Below, piece by piece: positions 17,153 to 26,526 of a DNA stretch of 64,000 bases; position 1 is the first letter of the stretch; each line of letters begins with the position of its first letter. The position numbers were made by a program, and so were the translations under genes. The stretch is from assembly GCF_001280595.1 (NCBI RefSeq), contig NZ_LITU01000081.1:242461-306460 (forward strand). The letters are read 5' to 3'. The notes under the pieces are model-generated. The model was not told the origin of the DNA and did no database searches. It worked only from the letters and a program-made list of their open reading frames with translations. Source of the stretch: Paenibacillus xylanivorans. Lineage in GTDB: Bacteria > Bacillota > Bacilli > Paenibacillales > Paenibacillaceae.

Positions 17153-19225
17153 ATGACATACACATATCCACCCGTAAGTTCCAAAGCGCCCCGCATGTTA
17201 CATGGTGCAGATTATAACCCGGAGCAATGGCTCCGCTATCCTGAAGTACTCGAAGAAGATATCCGCCTGATGAAGCTTGCCAAATGTAACGTGATGTCCG
17301 TCGGCATCTTCTCATGGGTATCCCTTGAACCGGAGGAAGGCGTATACACTTTTGAATGGCTGGATCAGGTACTGGATCGTTTTGCCGCCAATGGAATTTA
17401 TGCATTCCTGGCTACTCCGAGCGGTGCAAGACCTGCCTGGATGTCGGTCAAGTATCCCGAAGTACTGCGTGTTGGAGCCAACCGAGTCCGCAACCTGCAT
17501 GGCTTCCGTCATAATCACTGTTATACGTCCCCTGTATACCGGGAGAAGGTTACGGCGATTAATACGAAACTAGCAGAACGTTATTCGGATCATCCGGCAG
17601 TCATTGGCTGGCACATTTCTAATGAATTCGGTGGGGATTGCCACTGTGATTATTGCCAGGATGCTTTCCGCGGCTGGGTGAAAAACAAATACGGCACACT
17701 GGATGAGTTGAATCATTCCTGGTGGACGACATTCTGGAGCCATACCGTGACGGACTGGAGTCAAGTGGAGTCTCCTGCCCCACACGGGGAGACACAGGTC
17801 CATGCGATGAATCTGGACTGGCGTCGATTCGTTACGGATCAGACCGCAGATTTTATCATGCACGAAACAAAACCGCTCAAGGCCAAGAATCCTGATCTGC
17901 CAGTTACGACAAACCTGATGGAATTTTATGAAGGATTGAACTACTGGAAGTTTGCCGACATTCTGGATTTCCTGTCCTGGGACAGTTACCCGACATGGCA
18001 TGATGCGGACGAAGAAGATACGCTGGCATCCAGAGTAGCGATGATGCATGATATCGTTCGTTCCATCAAAGGCGGTCAGCCGTTTCTGTTGATGGAGAGC
18101 ACGCCAAGCTCAACCAACTGGCAAGAGACCAGCAAATTGAAACGTCCAGGTATGCATTTACTGGCATCTCTACAAGCTGTAGCGCACGGCTCGGACAGTG
18201 TACAGTACTTCCAGTGGAGAAAGAGTCGGGGCTCCAGTGAAAAGCTTCATGGAGCGGTTGTAGATCATGTTGGGCATGAACATACCCGTGTATTCCAGGA
18301 TGTAACTGACGTAGGATCCGCACTGGAAGGGATGCAGGCGGTGGTTGGAACATCTGTTCCGGCTGAAGTTGCCATCATCTTCGACTGGGAAAACCGCTGG
18401 GCAGTAAAGGATTCCCAAGGGCCACGTAACATTGGAGTGAAGTACGAGCAGACGGTAGAATGGCATTATGATGCTTTTTGGAAAAAAGGTGTGCCTGTAG
18501 ATGTCATCGACATGGATGCTGATCTCTCCAAGTACAAACTGCTCATTGCACCTATGCTTTATCTGGTACGTGAAGGAGTTGGCGAACGCATTGAGCGATT
18601 CGTGGAAAATGGCGGTACATTTGTAGCTACGTATTGGTCAGGTATCGTAAATGAGAATGATCTATGCTTCCTTGGAGGCTTCCCAGGACCACTTCGCAAG
18701 ACGCTGGGAATCTGGTCGGAAGAGATCGACGGCTTGCATGACCGTGATCTGAATGGGGTTGTGCCTGTGAAGGACAACGAGCTTCAACTGAATGCCGAAT
18801 ATGATGCTTTCGAATTATGCGACCTGATTCATCTGGAAGGTGCGGTATCGCTGGCGACGTATCGCTCCGACTTCTATGCCGGACGCCCTGCTTTGACCGT
18901 TAACCGTCTTGGTTCTGGTAAAGCCTATTATATGGCTACACGTTTCAAAGCTCCATTTTACGATGATTTCTATGGCAGTGTAATCGCTGATCTGGGTATT
19001 GAGCGTGCACTTGAAACTCAGCTTCCTGCTGGAGTTACGGCACACATTCGTACAGATGGCACATCGGATTATGTGTTTGTGCAGAACTACACACCGGAGA
19101 CGAAGCAAGTACAACTGGACAACCAGTCCTATCGTGATCTGCTGAATGGTAATGCTGTAGAAGGCAGCCTGGATTTGCAGCCATATGATATCAGAGTACT
19201 GCGCAGAGCGGCTGAGCGTAAATAA
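17153..19225 (+). CDS. ganA: GH42 beta-galactosidase
   Basis: A 690-aa cytoplasmic beta-galactosidase of glycoside hydrolase family 42. It releases galactose from the ends of galacto-oligosaccharides. Acid/base Glu158 is in WHISNEFGG and nucleophile Glu315 is in LLMESTPS. The zinc-site cysteines of the family are present at Cys123, Cys163, Cys165 and Cys168. Length and domain order (TIM barrel, trimerisation domain, small C-terminal beta domain) fit Bacillus GanA. The ATG at 17153 has GAAGGAG 8 bases before it, so the in-frame codon at 17132 is not used. It is the last gene of the galactan unit and is followed by a terminator. Confidence 0.95.
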   Translation: MTYTYPPVSSKAPRMLHGADYNPEQWLRYPEVLEEDIRLMKLAKCNVMSVGIFSWVSLEPEEGVYTFEWLDQVLDRFAANGIYAFLATPSGARPAWMSVKYPEVLRVGANRVRNLHGFRHNHCYTSPVYREKVTAINTKLAERYSDHPAVIGWHISNEFGGDCHCDYCQDAFRGWVKNKYGTLDELNHSWWTTFWSHTVTDWSQVESPAPHGETQVHAMNLDWRRFVTDQTADFIMHETKPLKAKNPDLPVTTNLMEFYEGLNYWKFADILDFLSWDSYPTWHDADEEDTLASRVAMMHDIVRSIKGGQPFLLMESTPSSTNWQETSKLKRPGMHLLASLQAVAHGSDSVQYFQWRKSRGSSEKLHGAVVDHVGHEHTRVFQDVTDVGSALEGMQAVVGTSVPAEVAIIFDWENRWAVKDSQGPRNIGVKYEQTVEWHYDAFWKKGVPVDVIDMDADLSKYKLLIAPMLYLVREGVGERIERFVENGGTFVATYWSGIVNENDLCFLGGFPGPLRKTLGIWSEEIDGLHDRDLNGVVPVKDNELQLNAEYDAFELCDLIHLEGAVSLATYRSDFYAGRPALTVNRLGSGKAYYMATRFKAPFYDDFYGSVIADLGIERALETQLPAGVTAHIRTDGTSDYVFVQNYTPETKQVQLDNQSYRDLLNGNAVEGSLDLQPYDIRVLRRAAERK

Positions 19226-19340
19226 TATAATATTACTCATTGGGCTGAAAAATCTGAGGATAAGCAGCGATCGGAAGGTTGTTCTGTCATCGGAGTGGAA
19301 GTGTAAATATTCTTTAGTTCAACTTATATAGCATGCAGAA

Positions 19341-19386
19341 GGGTCACCCTTAACGTCTCGATTAGACGGAGAGGGTGGTCCTTTTT
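19341..19386 (+). terminator. Rho-independent terminator closing the galactan locus
   Basis: Stem GGGTCACCCT (19341-19350) with AGGGTGGTCC (19372-19381), an inner CGTCT/AGACG stem, and TTTTT. The remainder of the 280-bp gap before 19506 shows only the malic enzyme ribosome binding site. Confidence 0.85.
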
Positions 19387-19505
19387 GTCGTATTAAGATC
19401 AAGTTGAGTACTTTTTCTGAGCAAGATAAAGGATAAACGTGTCCGCGCAGCGAAGACAAACAGGTAACATTGCAACTCAAGACTTTCAGTCTGGGAGGAA
19501 TTGGA

Positions 19506-20945
19506 ATGAATCAAAGGAATCTAGACGGTAACAGCTTTATTATTCGGCTGGAAATGACAACAAAAGACATCAAGTTTGGGGAAGTGGCGTCGGCCATATC
19601 GGAAGCCGGCGGGGACATCATTGCCATCGACGTGATTTCGACCAATCAGGATGTAAGTGTGCGCGACTTAACTGTCGCTGTAACAGATGCACAAGATAAC
19701 AGCAAAATTATAGAAGGGGTGCGCCAGCTTAAAGGGGCAACCATCATAAACGTATCGGACCGGACGTTCCTGCTGCACTTGGGCGGCAAGATCGAGGTTA
19801 CCCCGAAGACACCGATTCATAACCGGGAAGACCTGTCACGGGTATATACACCGGATGTGGCCCGGGTATGTTCGGCCATTTCAGAAGAGCCTGGAAAGGC
19901 ATTTTCGCTGACGATCAAGCGGAATACGGTTGCCGTAGTATCGGATGGCAGTGCCGTGCTTGGACTTGGCAACATCGGACCGCGTGCCGCGATGCCGGTG
20001 ATGGAAGGTAAGGCGATGTTGTTCAAACAGTTTGCAGGGGTGGACGCTTTCCCAATCTGCCTGGATACACAAGATACCGAGGAAATCATTCGAACTGTGA
20101 AAGCGATCTCACCAGCATTTGGCGGGATTAATCTGGAGGATATTTCTTCACCGCGTTGCTTCGAAATTGAGCGTCGCTTGAATGAGGAGCTGGACATTCC
20201 GGTATTTCATGATGACCAGCATGGTACGGCAGTTGTATTGTATGCAGGTCTGATCAATGCGCTCAAGCTGGTTGGCAAGTCCATCACGGATGTAAAAATT
20301 GTCGTTTGCGGTATCGGCGCAGCAGGTGTGGCATGCAGTAACATTCTTCTGTCCGCGGGAGCGAGTCGGGTTGTCGGGGTAGATCGTGAAGGTGCGCTGG
20401 TACGGACGAAGGCCTATGAGAATGAAGTGTGGAGCGACTATGCGGCTCGAACCAATCCCGAACTGGAGACAGGTTCACTTCGTGAAGTGATTCGCGGAGC
20501 AGATGTCTTCATCGGTTTGTCCCGTGGCAATCTGTTAACCCGGGAAGATGTGCAAACCATGGCAGCCGACCCGATCGTTTTCGCGATGGCGAATCCGGTA
20601 CCGGAGATTATGCCGTCCGTAGTGGAGGATATTGTGGCTGTAATGGCGACAGGTCGCTCGGATTATCCGAATCAGATCAATAACGTATTGTGTTTCCCGG
20701 GTATGTTCAGAGCGGTTCTGGATTGCCGCGCCAGTGAGATTAATGAGGAGATGAAGCTCGCTGCAGCTCAGGCGATTGCTTCGGCCATTTCGGATGAAGA
20801 GCGCACCCGCTATTATATTATTCCGAGTGTGTTTAACGATAAAATCGTTAAATCGATGCGTAGTCGCGTGATTGAGGCAGCAGTCAAGACGGGTGTGGCA
20901 AGACGTATACCGCGTGAACAAGCTCGCGAAGGCGGGGAAGTGTAA
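19506..20945 (+). CDS. NAD-dependent malic enzyme with N-terminal ACT domain
   Basis: A 479-aa oxaloacetate-decarboxylating malate dehydrogenase, which converts malate to pyruvate and CO2. Residues about 10-90 form an ACT-like regulatory domain. The malic N-domain follows (YTPDVARVC, and FHDDQHGTAVV with metal-binding residues). The NAD-binding domain has VVCGIGAAGVACSN. Length agrees with the 478-aa Geobacillus enzyme. The ATG at 19506 follows GGGAGGA by seven bases; upstream in-frame codons lack a site. It is tightly coupled to the HD-domain gene, which starts one base after its stop. Confidence 0.92.
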   Translation: MNQRNLDGNSFIIRLEMTTKDIKFGEVASAISEAGGDIIAIDVISTNQDVSVRDLTVAVTDAQDNSKIIEGVRQLKGATIINVSDRTFLLHLGGKIEVTPKTPIHNREDLSRVYTPDVARVCSAISEEPGKAFSLTIKRNTVAVVSDGSAVLGLGNIGPRAAMPVMEGKAMLFKQFAGVDAFPICLDTQDTEEIIRTVKAISPAFGGINLEDISSPRCFEIERRLNEELDIPVFHDDQHGTAVVLYAGLINALKLVGKSITDVKIVVCGIGAAGVACSNILLSAGASRVVGVDREGALVRTKAYENEVWSDYAARTNPELETGSLREVIRGADVFIGLSRGNLLTREDVQTMAADPIVFAMANPVPEIMPSVVEDIVAVMATGRSDYPNQINNVLCFPGMFRAVLDCRASEINEEMKLAAAQAIASAISDEERTRYYIIPSVFNDKIVKSMRSRVIEAAVKTGVARRIPREQAREGGEV

Positions 20946-20946
20946 G

Positions 20947-21672
20947 ATGCAAGAGAAATCCCCTCAACATCCGAATCAAAGCGCGCAACAATCGGGGTAT
21001 GAGGATCATGTTGATGGAACGTTAACAGGAGAGGCCATTCTTCGCGCTGCCCGGGCTTTTGTTCAGGGAGACACTGCCGCACATACGGATGGTCATGACT
21101 GGCCTCATATTGAACGGGTCACTGCACTTGCAGTTGAACTGGCACACCGTATGGGCGCCGATCCTTTCATCTGTGAACTGGCTGCATTACTGCATGATGT
21201 GCCGGATGAGAAGCTGAACGAAAGCCTGGAAGTAGGAATGGCGAAGCTGAATGCATGGCTGGATACCCAGCCGCTGGAAGCGGGTACGCGTGAAGCCGTA
21301 GTAAACATCATTTGTTCCATTTCCTATGCAGGAGGACAGCGCCCTGCCGTCACAACACAGGAAGCCCAGGTGGTGCAGGATGCGGACCGTCTGGATGCGC
21401 TGGGCGCTATCGGTATTGCGCGTACGTTTGCTTTTGCTGGCGCGAGAGGTCGGGAGATGTATGATCCCACCCTTCCGCCTCGAGAGCAGATGACGCGGGA
21501 GGAATATCGGAATGGACGCAGTACAACGATCAATCACTTTTACGAAAAGTTGTTTAAGCTAAAAGATCTGATGAACACGCCCTATGGCAAAGAACTGGCA
21601 GAACAGCGTCATGACTTTATGGTGCAGTTCGTGGAGCAGTTCAAGCGTGAATGGGAAGGAAGGTTTTCATAA
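20947..21672 (+). CDS. HD-domain phosphohydrolase, YpgQ/YedJ-like
   Basis: A 241-aa protein. The HD metal-binding signature is clear: His in HDWPHIERV, the pair His-Asp in ALLHDVPDEK, and a later Asp in VQDADRLDALGAIG. This subfamily includes B. subtilis YpgQ, a manganese-dependent nucleotide pyrophosphohydrolase; the substrate here is not known. ATG 20947 starts one base after the malic enzyme stop, so translation is probably coupled. A hairpin follows at 21692. The first 30 or so residues are polar and look disordered. Confidence 0.85.
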   Translation: MQEKSPQHPNQSAQQSGYEDHVDGTLTGEAILRAARAFVQGDTAAHTDGHDWPHIERVTALAVELAHRMGADPFICELAALLHDVPDEKLNESLEVGMAKLNAWLDTQPLEAGTREAVVNIICSISYAGGQRPAVTTQEAQVVQDADRLDALGAIGIARTFAFAGARGREMYDPTLPPREQMTREEYRNGRSTTINHFYEKLFKLKDLMNTPYGKELAEQRHDFMVQFVEQFKREWEGRFS

Positions 21673-21691
21673 CTTTCTCCGTATAAGTTAA

Positions 21692-21741
21692 ACATACAAT
21701 ACCCCCTACTTCCGAGAGTGGAGTGCGGGGTATTGTTGTGT
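21692..21741. terminator. Hairpin after the HD-domain gene, probable terminator
   Basis: ACAATACCCC (21696-21705) pairs with GGGGTATTGT (21727-21736) around a 21-base loop. The 3' side is only moderately T-rich, so termination strength is uncertain. Confidence 0.45.
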
Positions 21742-21923
21742 ATACATAGAAGTAGTAGGGAATTTAACTCACCAACAGGATACAAGGCATGGTAACCCAA
21801 TGGCTTCCATGATACAATAAATCGTTCTCCTGAATTGATTCGGGCAAAAAAAGAAATATGGGGTAATAATGATAATGATCATCCAACGAATGAAATCAGT
21901 TTTGAAAAAGAGGAGGGGTCACC

Positions 21924-22991
21924 ATGTCATTTGGTGCTCGTGTACTTAAGACAGGGATTGCGGTTACGCTGGCCCTGTACCTTAGCAGCATGTTCCTGAA
22001 CCCGCAATCTCCCGTTCCCGCCGCGATCGCGGCCATCTTTGCCATGCAGCCATCCATTTATCGTTCCTGGAAGTATTTTCTGGATCAGCTGCAGACCACT
22101 ACACTTGGAGCAATTGTGGCCCTGCTGGGAGGCATGGTGCTATCCAATGAGCCCATCGCTGTCGGGCTAATTATTGTGCTGGTTATTATGATTTGTCTTA
22201 AATTGAATATGGGCGAAACGGTTGGCCTGACGCTGGTAACCGTTGTATCGATTATGGAAGCGTCGGGTGACTGGCATTTTGCATTGAATCGTTTCCTGCT
22301 GACACTTGTCGGCATTGTATCTGCGTTTCTTATTAATATTACGGTATTTCCACCCAAGCCGAAGATTCAGTTCGTGAAACAGATTCAGAGTGTGTTTAGT
22401 GGCATGTCACTGCTGCTGCGTACGTCCATCTCAGATGAGATCAAGGAAGTGGTGTTCCGGGAAGAGAAAAATAATCTGGGCGGCTCCATTAAATCATTGT
22501 CGGATAAGTATAACTTGTTTGAAGAAGAACAGAAGAAGATGAAGCGGTCAAAATTCAGCGAGACCCGGCAGATGGTCGTATACAAACAGATGCTGCTGAG
22601 TCTGCAAAAAGGATTCGATGTTCTGGATTCGGTAGAACGCCACTATTTCCAGGCACAGCGAACACCGGAAATGGATCAGTTCTTTGATACACATCTGGAG
22701 CTTGTCATCAAATTCCATGAACATGCGCTGCTCAAGTTCGAGGATAAGCTGAAACCGAACGGTGAAGAGGCGGCACAGTTCATTTTGGATAATGATCGTT
22801 TCATGGAGCAGGCCATTTCCCAGTTTGATATCAATCAGGAAGGGATGCTGAGACTGTCCATCGTAGCTGCAGCGATCTATGATTACGGCTATCAGTTGGA
22901 GCGGCTGAATCGGCTTGCCGAACATGTGCACAGTGCCAGTGAAGACAAGGATTCACAGGATAAAATTCTGAATTGGCTTAAATGGCCGTAA
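21924..22991 (+). CDS. Aromatic acid exporter family / FUSC-like membrane protein
   Basis: A 355-aa protein. Residues 1-140 hold about four or five hydrophobic helices, including the family's early segment VPAAIAAIFAMQPSIYRSWK. The C-terminal 200 residues are cytoplasmic, charged and helical (coiled-coil-like around 165-300). This matches the ArAE_1/DUF939 family, annotated as aromatic acid exporters by remote similarity to fusaric acid resistance proteins. Actual substrates are unproven. The ATG has a strong GAGGAGGGG site and the gene ends with its own terminator. Confidence 0.82.
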   Translation: MSFGARVLKTGIAVTLALYLSSMFLNPQSPVPAAIAAIFAMQPSIYRSWKYFLDQLQTTTLGAIVALLGGMVLSNEPIAVGLIIVLVIMICLKLNMGETVGLTLVTVVSIMEASGDWHFALNRFLLTLVGIVSAFLINITVFPPKPKIQFVKQIQSVFSGMSLLLRTSISDEIKEVVFREEKNNLGGSIKSLSDKYNLFEEEQKKMKRSKFSETRQMVVYKQMLLSLQKGFDVLDSVERHYFQAQRTPEMDQFFDTHLELVIKFHEHALLKFEDKLKPNGEEAAQFILDNDRFMEQAISQFDINQEGMLRLSIVAAAIYDYGYQLERLNRLAEHVHSASEDKDSQDKILNWLKWP

Positions 22992-23042
22992 ACATTGCAG
23001 TATGGATTGCGGTGATGTGGTTTCATCATATACAATGGAACC

Positions 23043-23077
23043 ACAACCAGCCCGGACAGCTTGTCCGGGTTGTTTTG
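23043..23077 (+). terminator. Rho-independent terminator after the exporter-like gene
   Basis: CCCGGACA (23051-23058) pairs with TGTCCGGG (23062-23069), extended by flanking ACAACC/GGTTGT pairing, followed by TTGTTTTG. Confidence 0.85.
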
Positions 23078-23131
23078 CATACATAGCGCAAACCTTGCAC
23101 AACCAACTCAATCGAACCGAGGTAGATACGA

Positions 23132-23593
23132 ATGAATTTAACACAGCTTGGCCCTGAATGGATGAAGTGGTTCAATGGAGAGAATCTGGAGCAGAAGCAG
23201 CACGAAGCGATGCAATTGCTGACCGTGTCCGAAGATGGATGGCCGCATCAAGCGATGGTCAGTATGGGGGAAGTCATTGCCGTCACTCCCAACCTGATGA
23301 GACTGGCTTTATGGTCGGGAACACAGACAAGTATGAATATGAGTCGAACAGGCAAGGCTACCTTGATTGCGGTTTATCAGCAAAGTTTGTTATCCATTCG
23401 TCTGGATGTGACTTTACTGCCGGCATTAATGGAAGCTGTCCATCCGAGAGATCGTTTCGAGGCTCAGGTGATTAACATTCGTGTAGATCATGCACCGTAT
23501 GCGGAGATTACTTCAGGGATAACATTTCAACTAAAAGACGAGTCTGGGGCCATTACACGCTGGGGTGAGACCATTGAAGAATTACGACAATAG
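23132..23593 (+). CDS. Pyridoxamine 5'-phosphate oxidase-like (FMN-binding split barrel) protein
   Basis: A 153-aa protein resembling the PNPOx-like split-barrel family: an early strand pair (LLTVSEDGWPHQAMVSMGEV), then ALWSGTQTSMNMSRTGKATLIAV, the region that contacts flavin phosphate in relatives. Specific activity cannot be assigned; many such proteins are flavin- or heme-binding reductases of unknown role. The ATG follows GAGG. It is a single gene between terminators. Confidence 0.65.
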   Translation: MNLTQLGPEWMKWFNGENLEQKQHEAMQLLTVSEDGWPHQAMVSMGEVIAVTPNLMRLALWSGTQTSMNMSRTGKATLIAVYQQSLLSIRLDVTLLPALMEAVHPRDRFEAQVINIRVDHAPYAEITSGITFQLKDESGAITRWGETIEELRQ

Positions 23594-23834
23594 AATGGGA
23601 ATCGTTCTATATTCATCCTATTCGAGGGTAATGATAGAATGAAAACAACAAAAAACGCCTCCGCTTGCATCGGGACGCTGTCACTGGTACAATAAAAAAT
23701 GGTTTTCAGAAAATTAGAACTAATTAACATAAAATTAAAATGTTTACTTTCTAATTAATTATACCATAGCCTTTTCGGGCTTGTCAAATGGGCTTTTGAG
23801 GACACAATCCGGGGAAAGAGGGGCGTATTAACAT

Positions 23835-26210
23835 ATGAGTACAGACCAGCAATGGAGCGAGGAGCAACAGCGGGTCAACATGGTAACGGAACAGATTGAT
23901 CGGAAAATCGACATTTTGGAAAAAGAGGTAGGTTCCTTCCGGGACGAAGTTGTGGGGATGAGAAAAGACTTCTGGGACGAAGTCACCATGAACTTCAGCG
24001 AAGCGGATGATGTAGGGGAAACCTCCACCAGCATGCGGCAGCAATCACAGGTCCTGTCGGATCGGGAGCGCAGTCATCTGAATACGGCAGCAGCACTGGA
24101 CAAAATGAAACGGCTGCATCATTCACCGTATTTTGGACGTATTGATTTTAAGGAAAATGGCTATCCGAATGCAGAACGAATCTATCTGGGGATCGCATCA
24201 TTGCTGGATGAAAAGGAGGAATCCTTCCTTGTCTATGACTGGCGTGCACCCATATCCAACCTGTATTACGATGGTGCACCAGGTCCCGTCACGTATCATA
24301 CACCGAGTGGTGAGATTAGTGGCGATATTGAGATGAAGCGGCAGTTTGTCATTCGGGATGGACGTATTCGTTTTATGTTCGACACCGGGGTTACGATTGG
24401 GGATGAGCTATTACAGGCCGTCCTCAGTCGAACCTCAGATGCACAGATGAAAAGCATTGTGGCGACAATCCAGAAGGAGCAGAACCGGATTATTCGTAAT
24501 GACCGGACTCGCATGCTGATCGTCCAGGGAGCCGCTGGCAGTGGAAAGACATCCGCTGCGCTCCAGCGTGTAGCGTATCTGCTCTATAAATACCGCGAGC
24601 ATCTGCAAGCGGATCAGATGGTTCTTTTTTCGCCAAACCCGATGTTCAACAGTTATGTTTCCACCGTACTGCCTGAGCTTGGAGAGGAAAATATGCTGCA
24701 AACGACCTTCCAGGAGTATCTGGAACGCCGTCTGGGTCGTGAATATCAACTGGAAGACCCATTCATTCAGCTTGAATACGTACTTACGGGAACAGAGGAT
24801 CCTCAGTACGAAGTGCGTATGTCCGGCATTCGATTCAAGTCATCCGATTCTTTCCTTAAGGTGATAACGCGCTATAAGGACAGCATGATGTCTGAAGGCA
24901 TGAAGTTCAAGCCGGTTCGTTTCCAGGGGCGGGCTGTTGTTACGGCTGAGGCTATGGCGGAGAAATTCTATAGCTTCGAGCCATCCGTCAAGCTGGTGAA
25001 TCGACTGGAAATACTGCGGGACTGGATGCTGAAAGAGTTATCGGCCTTTGGCAAAGGCGAATTGGAAGCACCTTGGGTAGATCAACAGCTGGATATAATG
25101 GAGCCGGAGGATCTACAGCGGGCCTATCAGCGCCTGAAGCGAAAGCAAAAAGGAAAGTCGGACACGTTCGATGATTTCCAGCAGGAACGAGAGATACTTG
25201 CCCGGATGGTGGTCAGTGATCGGCTTAAGCCATTGCGTAAATGGATCAAATCCCTGCGTTTTGTCGATGTCCGTCAACTGTACGCCCATCTATTCAACGA
25301 CCGGGCCCAGATGGTTCGCCTTTTGGGAGAGGAAACCCTGCCTTCACACTGGGAAGAAATTGGTGATATGACACTTCGCAGATTGAAAGTACAGGAGTTG
25401 GCCTATGAAGATATCACCCCTTATTTGTATCTGCGTGAATTGCTGCTTGGTTTCCATATTAACTCCAATATCCGGCATGTGATCATTGACGAGGCACAGG
25501 ATTATTCTGCCTTCCAGCTGGCTTTTATGAAAAGATTGTTCCCTAGATCGAAAATCACCGCACTTGGAGACTTTAATCAAGCCATCTATGCACACTCTTC
25601 CGTATTGAGTGGTACGGGGCCGCTGACTAACCTGTATGGACCGGAAAATACAGAAGTAATTGAGCTGACGAGAAGTTATCGATCCACACAGGAAATCGTG
25701 GAGTTTACGCGCGGCATGGTTCCGGGTGGCGAAGAGATTGTTCCATTTAACCGAGGTGGGGAGAAGCCGAAAGTGATCGTTTCCGCCAATGAACAGGAGC
25801 ATCTGGATGTTATTACAGCTGATCTCAAACATCTGATTCAGGAAGGGTATGAATCGGTTGCGGTCATCTGCAAGACGGCGGAAGAGAGCAAGGACGTACA
25901 TGAAGCATTAAGCAAAGTACTGCCTGCTGCGCCGAAGCTGATCAAGAAAACAACACTGGCCTTTGAACGTGGCGTACATGTCATACCGGCGTATCTGGCC
26001 AAAGGTGTTGAGTTTGATGCGGTTCTGATCTATGACGGATCTGCATCGCAATATGCGCAGGAACATGAACGTAAGCTGTTCTATACGGCATGTACCCGTG
26101 CCATGCATTTGCTGCATGTTTATTGCATGGGTAAACCGAGCCCGTTCATTACAGCCCAGTCCGAAGAATTGTATAATATGGGCAAGGTGTCTGCGGCTCA
26201 AGCCGATTAA
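23835..26210 (+). CDS. helD: HelD-type superfamily 1 helicase, RNA polymerase recycling factor
   Basis: A 791-aa protein close in length to B. subtilis HelD (774 aa). The N-terminal arm (about 1-75) is a charged coiled coil, the part that enters the RNA polymerase secondary channel in known HelD structures. Walker A is GAAGSGKTS near residues 233-241 and Walker B is IIDEAQD near 550-556. Later UvrD-type motifs include LGDFNQAIYAHSS and LTRSYRST. HelD uses ATP to release stalled RNA polymerase from DNA. The ATG follows AAAGAGGGG. The 240 bases before it are AT-rich and hold no gene. Confidence 0.9.
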   Translation: MSTDQQWSEEQQRVNMVTEQIDRKIDILEKEVGSFRDEVVGMRKDFWDEVTMNFSEADDVGETSTSMRQQSQVLSDRERSHLNTAAALDKMKRLHHSPYFGRIDFKENGYPNAERIYLGIASLLDEKEESFLVYDWRAPISNLYYDGAPGPVTYHTPSGEISGDIEMKRQFVIRDGRIRFMFDTGVTIGDELLQAVLSRTSDAQMKSIVATIQKEQNRIIRNDRTRMLIVQGAAGSGKTSAALQRVAYLLYKYREHLQADQMVLFSPNPMFNSYVSTVLPELGEENMLQTTFQEYLERRLGREYQLEDPFIQLEYVLTGTEDPQYEVRMSGIRFKSSDSFLKVITRYKDSMMSEGMKFKPVRFQGRAVVTAEAMAEKFYSFEPSVKLVNRLEILRDWMLKELSAFGKGELEAPWVDQQLDIMEPEDLQRAYQRLKRKQKGKSDTFDDFQQEREILARMVVSDRLKPLRKWIKSLRFVDVRQLYAHLFNDRAQMVRLLGEETLPSHWEEIGDMTLRRLKVQELAYEDITPYLYLRELLLGFHINSNIRHVIIDEAQDYSAFQLAFMKRLFPRSKITALGDFNQAIYAHSSVLSGTGPLTNLYGPENTEVIELTRSYRSTQEIVEFTRGMVPGGEEIVPFNRGGEKPKVIVSANEQEHLDVITADLKHLIQEGYESVAVICKTAEESKDVHEALSKVLPAAPKLIKKTTLAFERGVHVIPAYLAKGVEFDAVLIYDGSASQYAQEHERKLFYTACTRAMHLLHVYCMGKPSPFITAQSEELYNMGKVSAAQAD

Positions 26211-26231
26211 CTTCGTCTTTCATGTTCATGA

Positions 26232-26266
26232 AGAAGGCTTCCGTTCGATGGGACGGGAGTCTTTCT
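26232..26266 (+). terminator. Probable terminator after helD
   Basis: AAGGCTTCCGT (26234-26244) pairs with ACGGGAGTCTT (26253-26263) with wobble pairs; a short T-rich stretch follows. The rest of the 316-bp gap to 26527 contains the promoter described at 26422. Confidence 0.6.
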
Positions 26267-26421
26267 GTGTATTGCGGAATACGATGTGGGGAATAAGAAG
26301 CTTCATGAGGGTGGCCTTTGATGTGAGAAACACGGAGAAAATGACTGGAAATAGAAATCTCTTCTAACATGAGACCAGATGAAATTAGGTTTCGTGGATA
26401 AATAATGATCCATCATTTGTG

Positions 26422-26476
26422 TTCACGCACAATAGGTGTGAATTTTCTTTACACATGACGGTGAGACTCATATAAT
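26422..26476 (+). promoter_or_regulatory. SigA promoter and possible operator of adenine deaminase
   Basis: -35 TTTACA (26448-26453) and -10 TATAAT (26471-26476) are spaced by the ideal 17 bp. Just upstream is an inverted repeat TTCAC (26422-26426) ... GTGAA (26438-26442) that could be a repressor or activator site. CTCATATAAT around the -10 resembles the start of a purine riboswitch, but no P2/P3 loops or TTCTACC core follow, so that reading is rejected. Confidence 0.7.
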
Positions 26477-26526
26477 CGTAACAATCTATTTTTTTGGATC
26501 GTTTATTTCATGAAGGAGGCAGCAAC

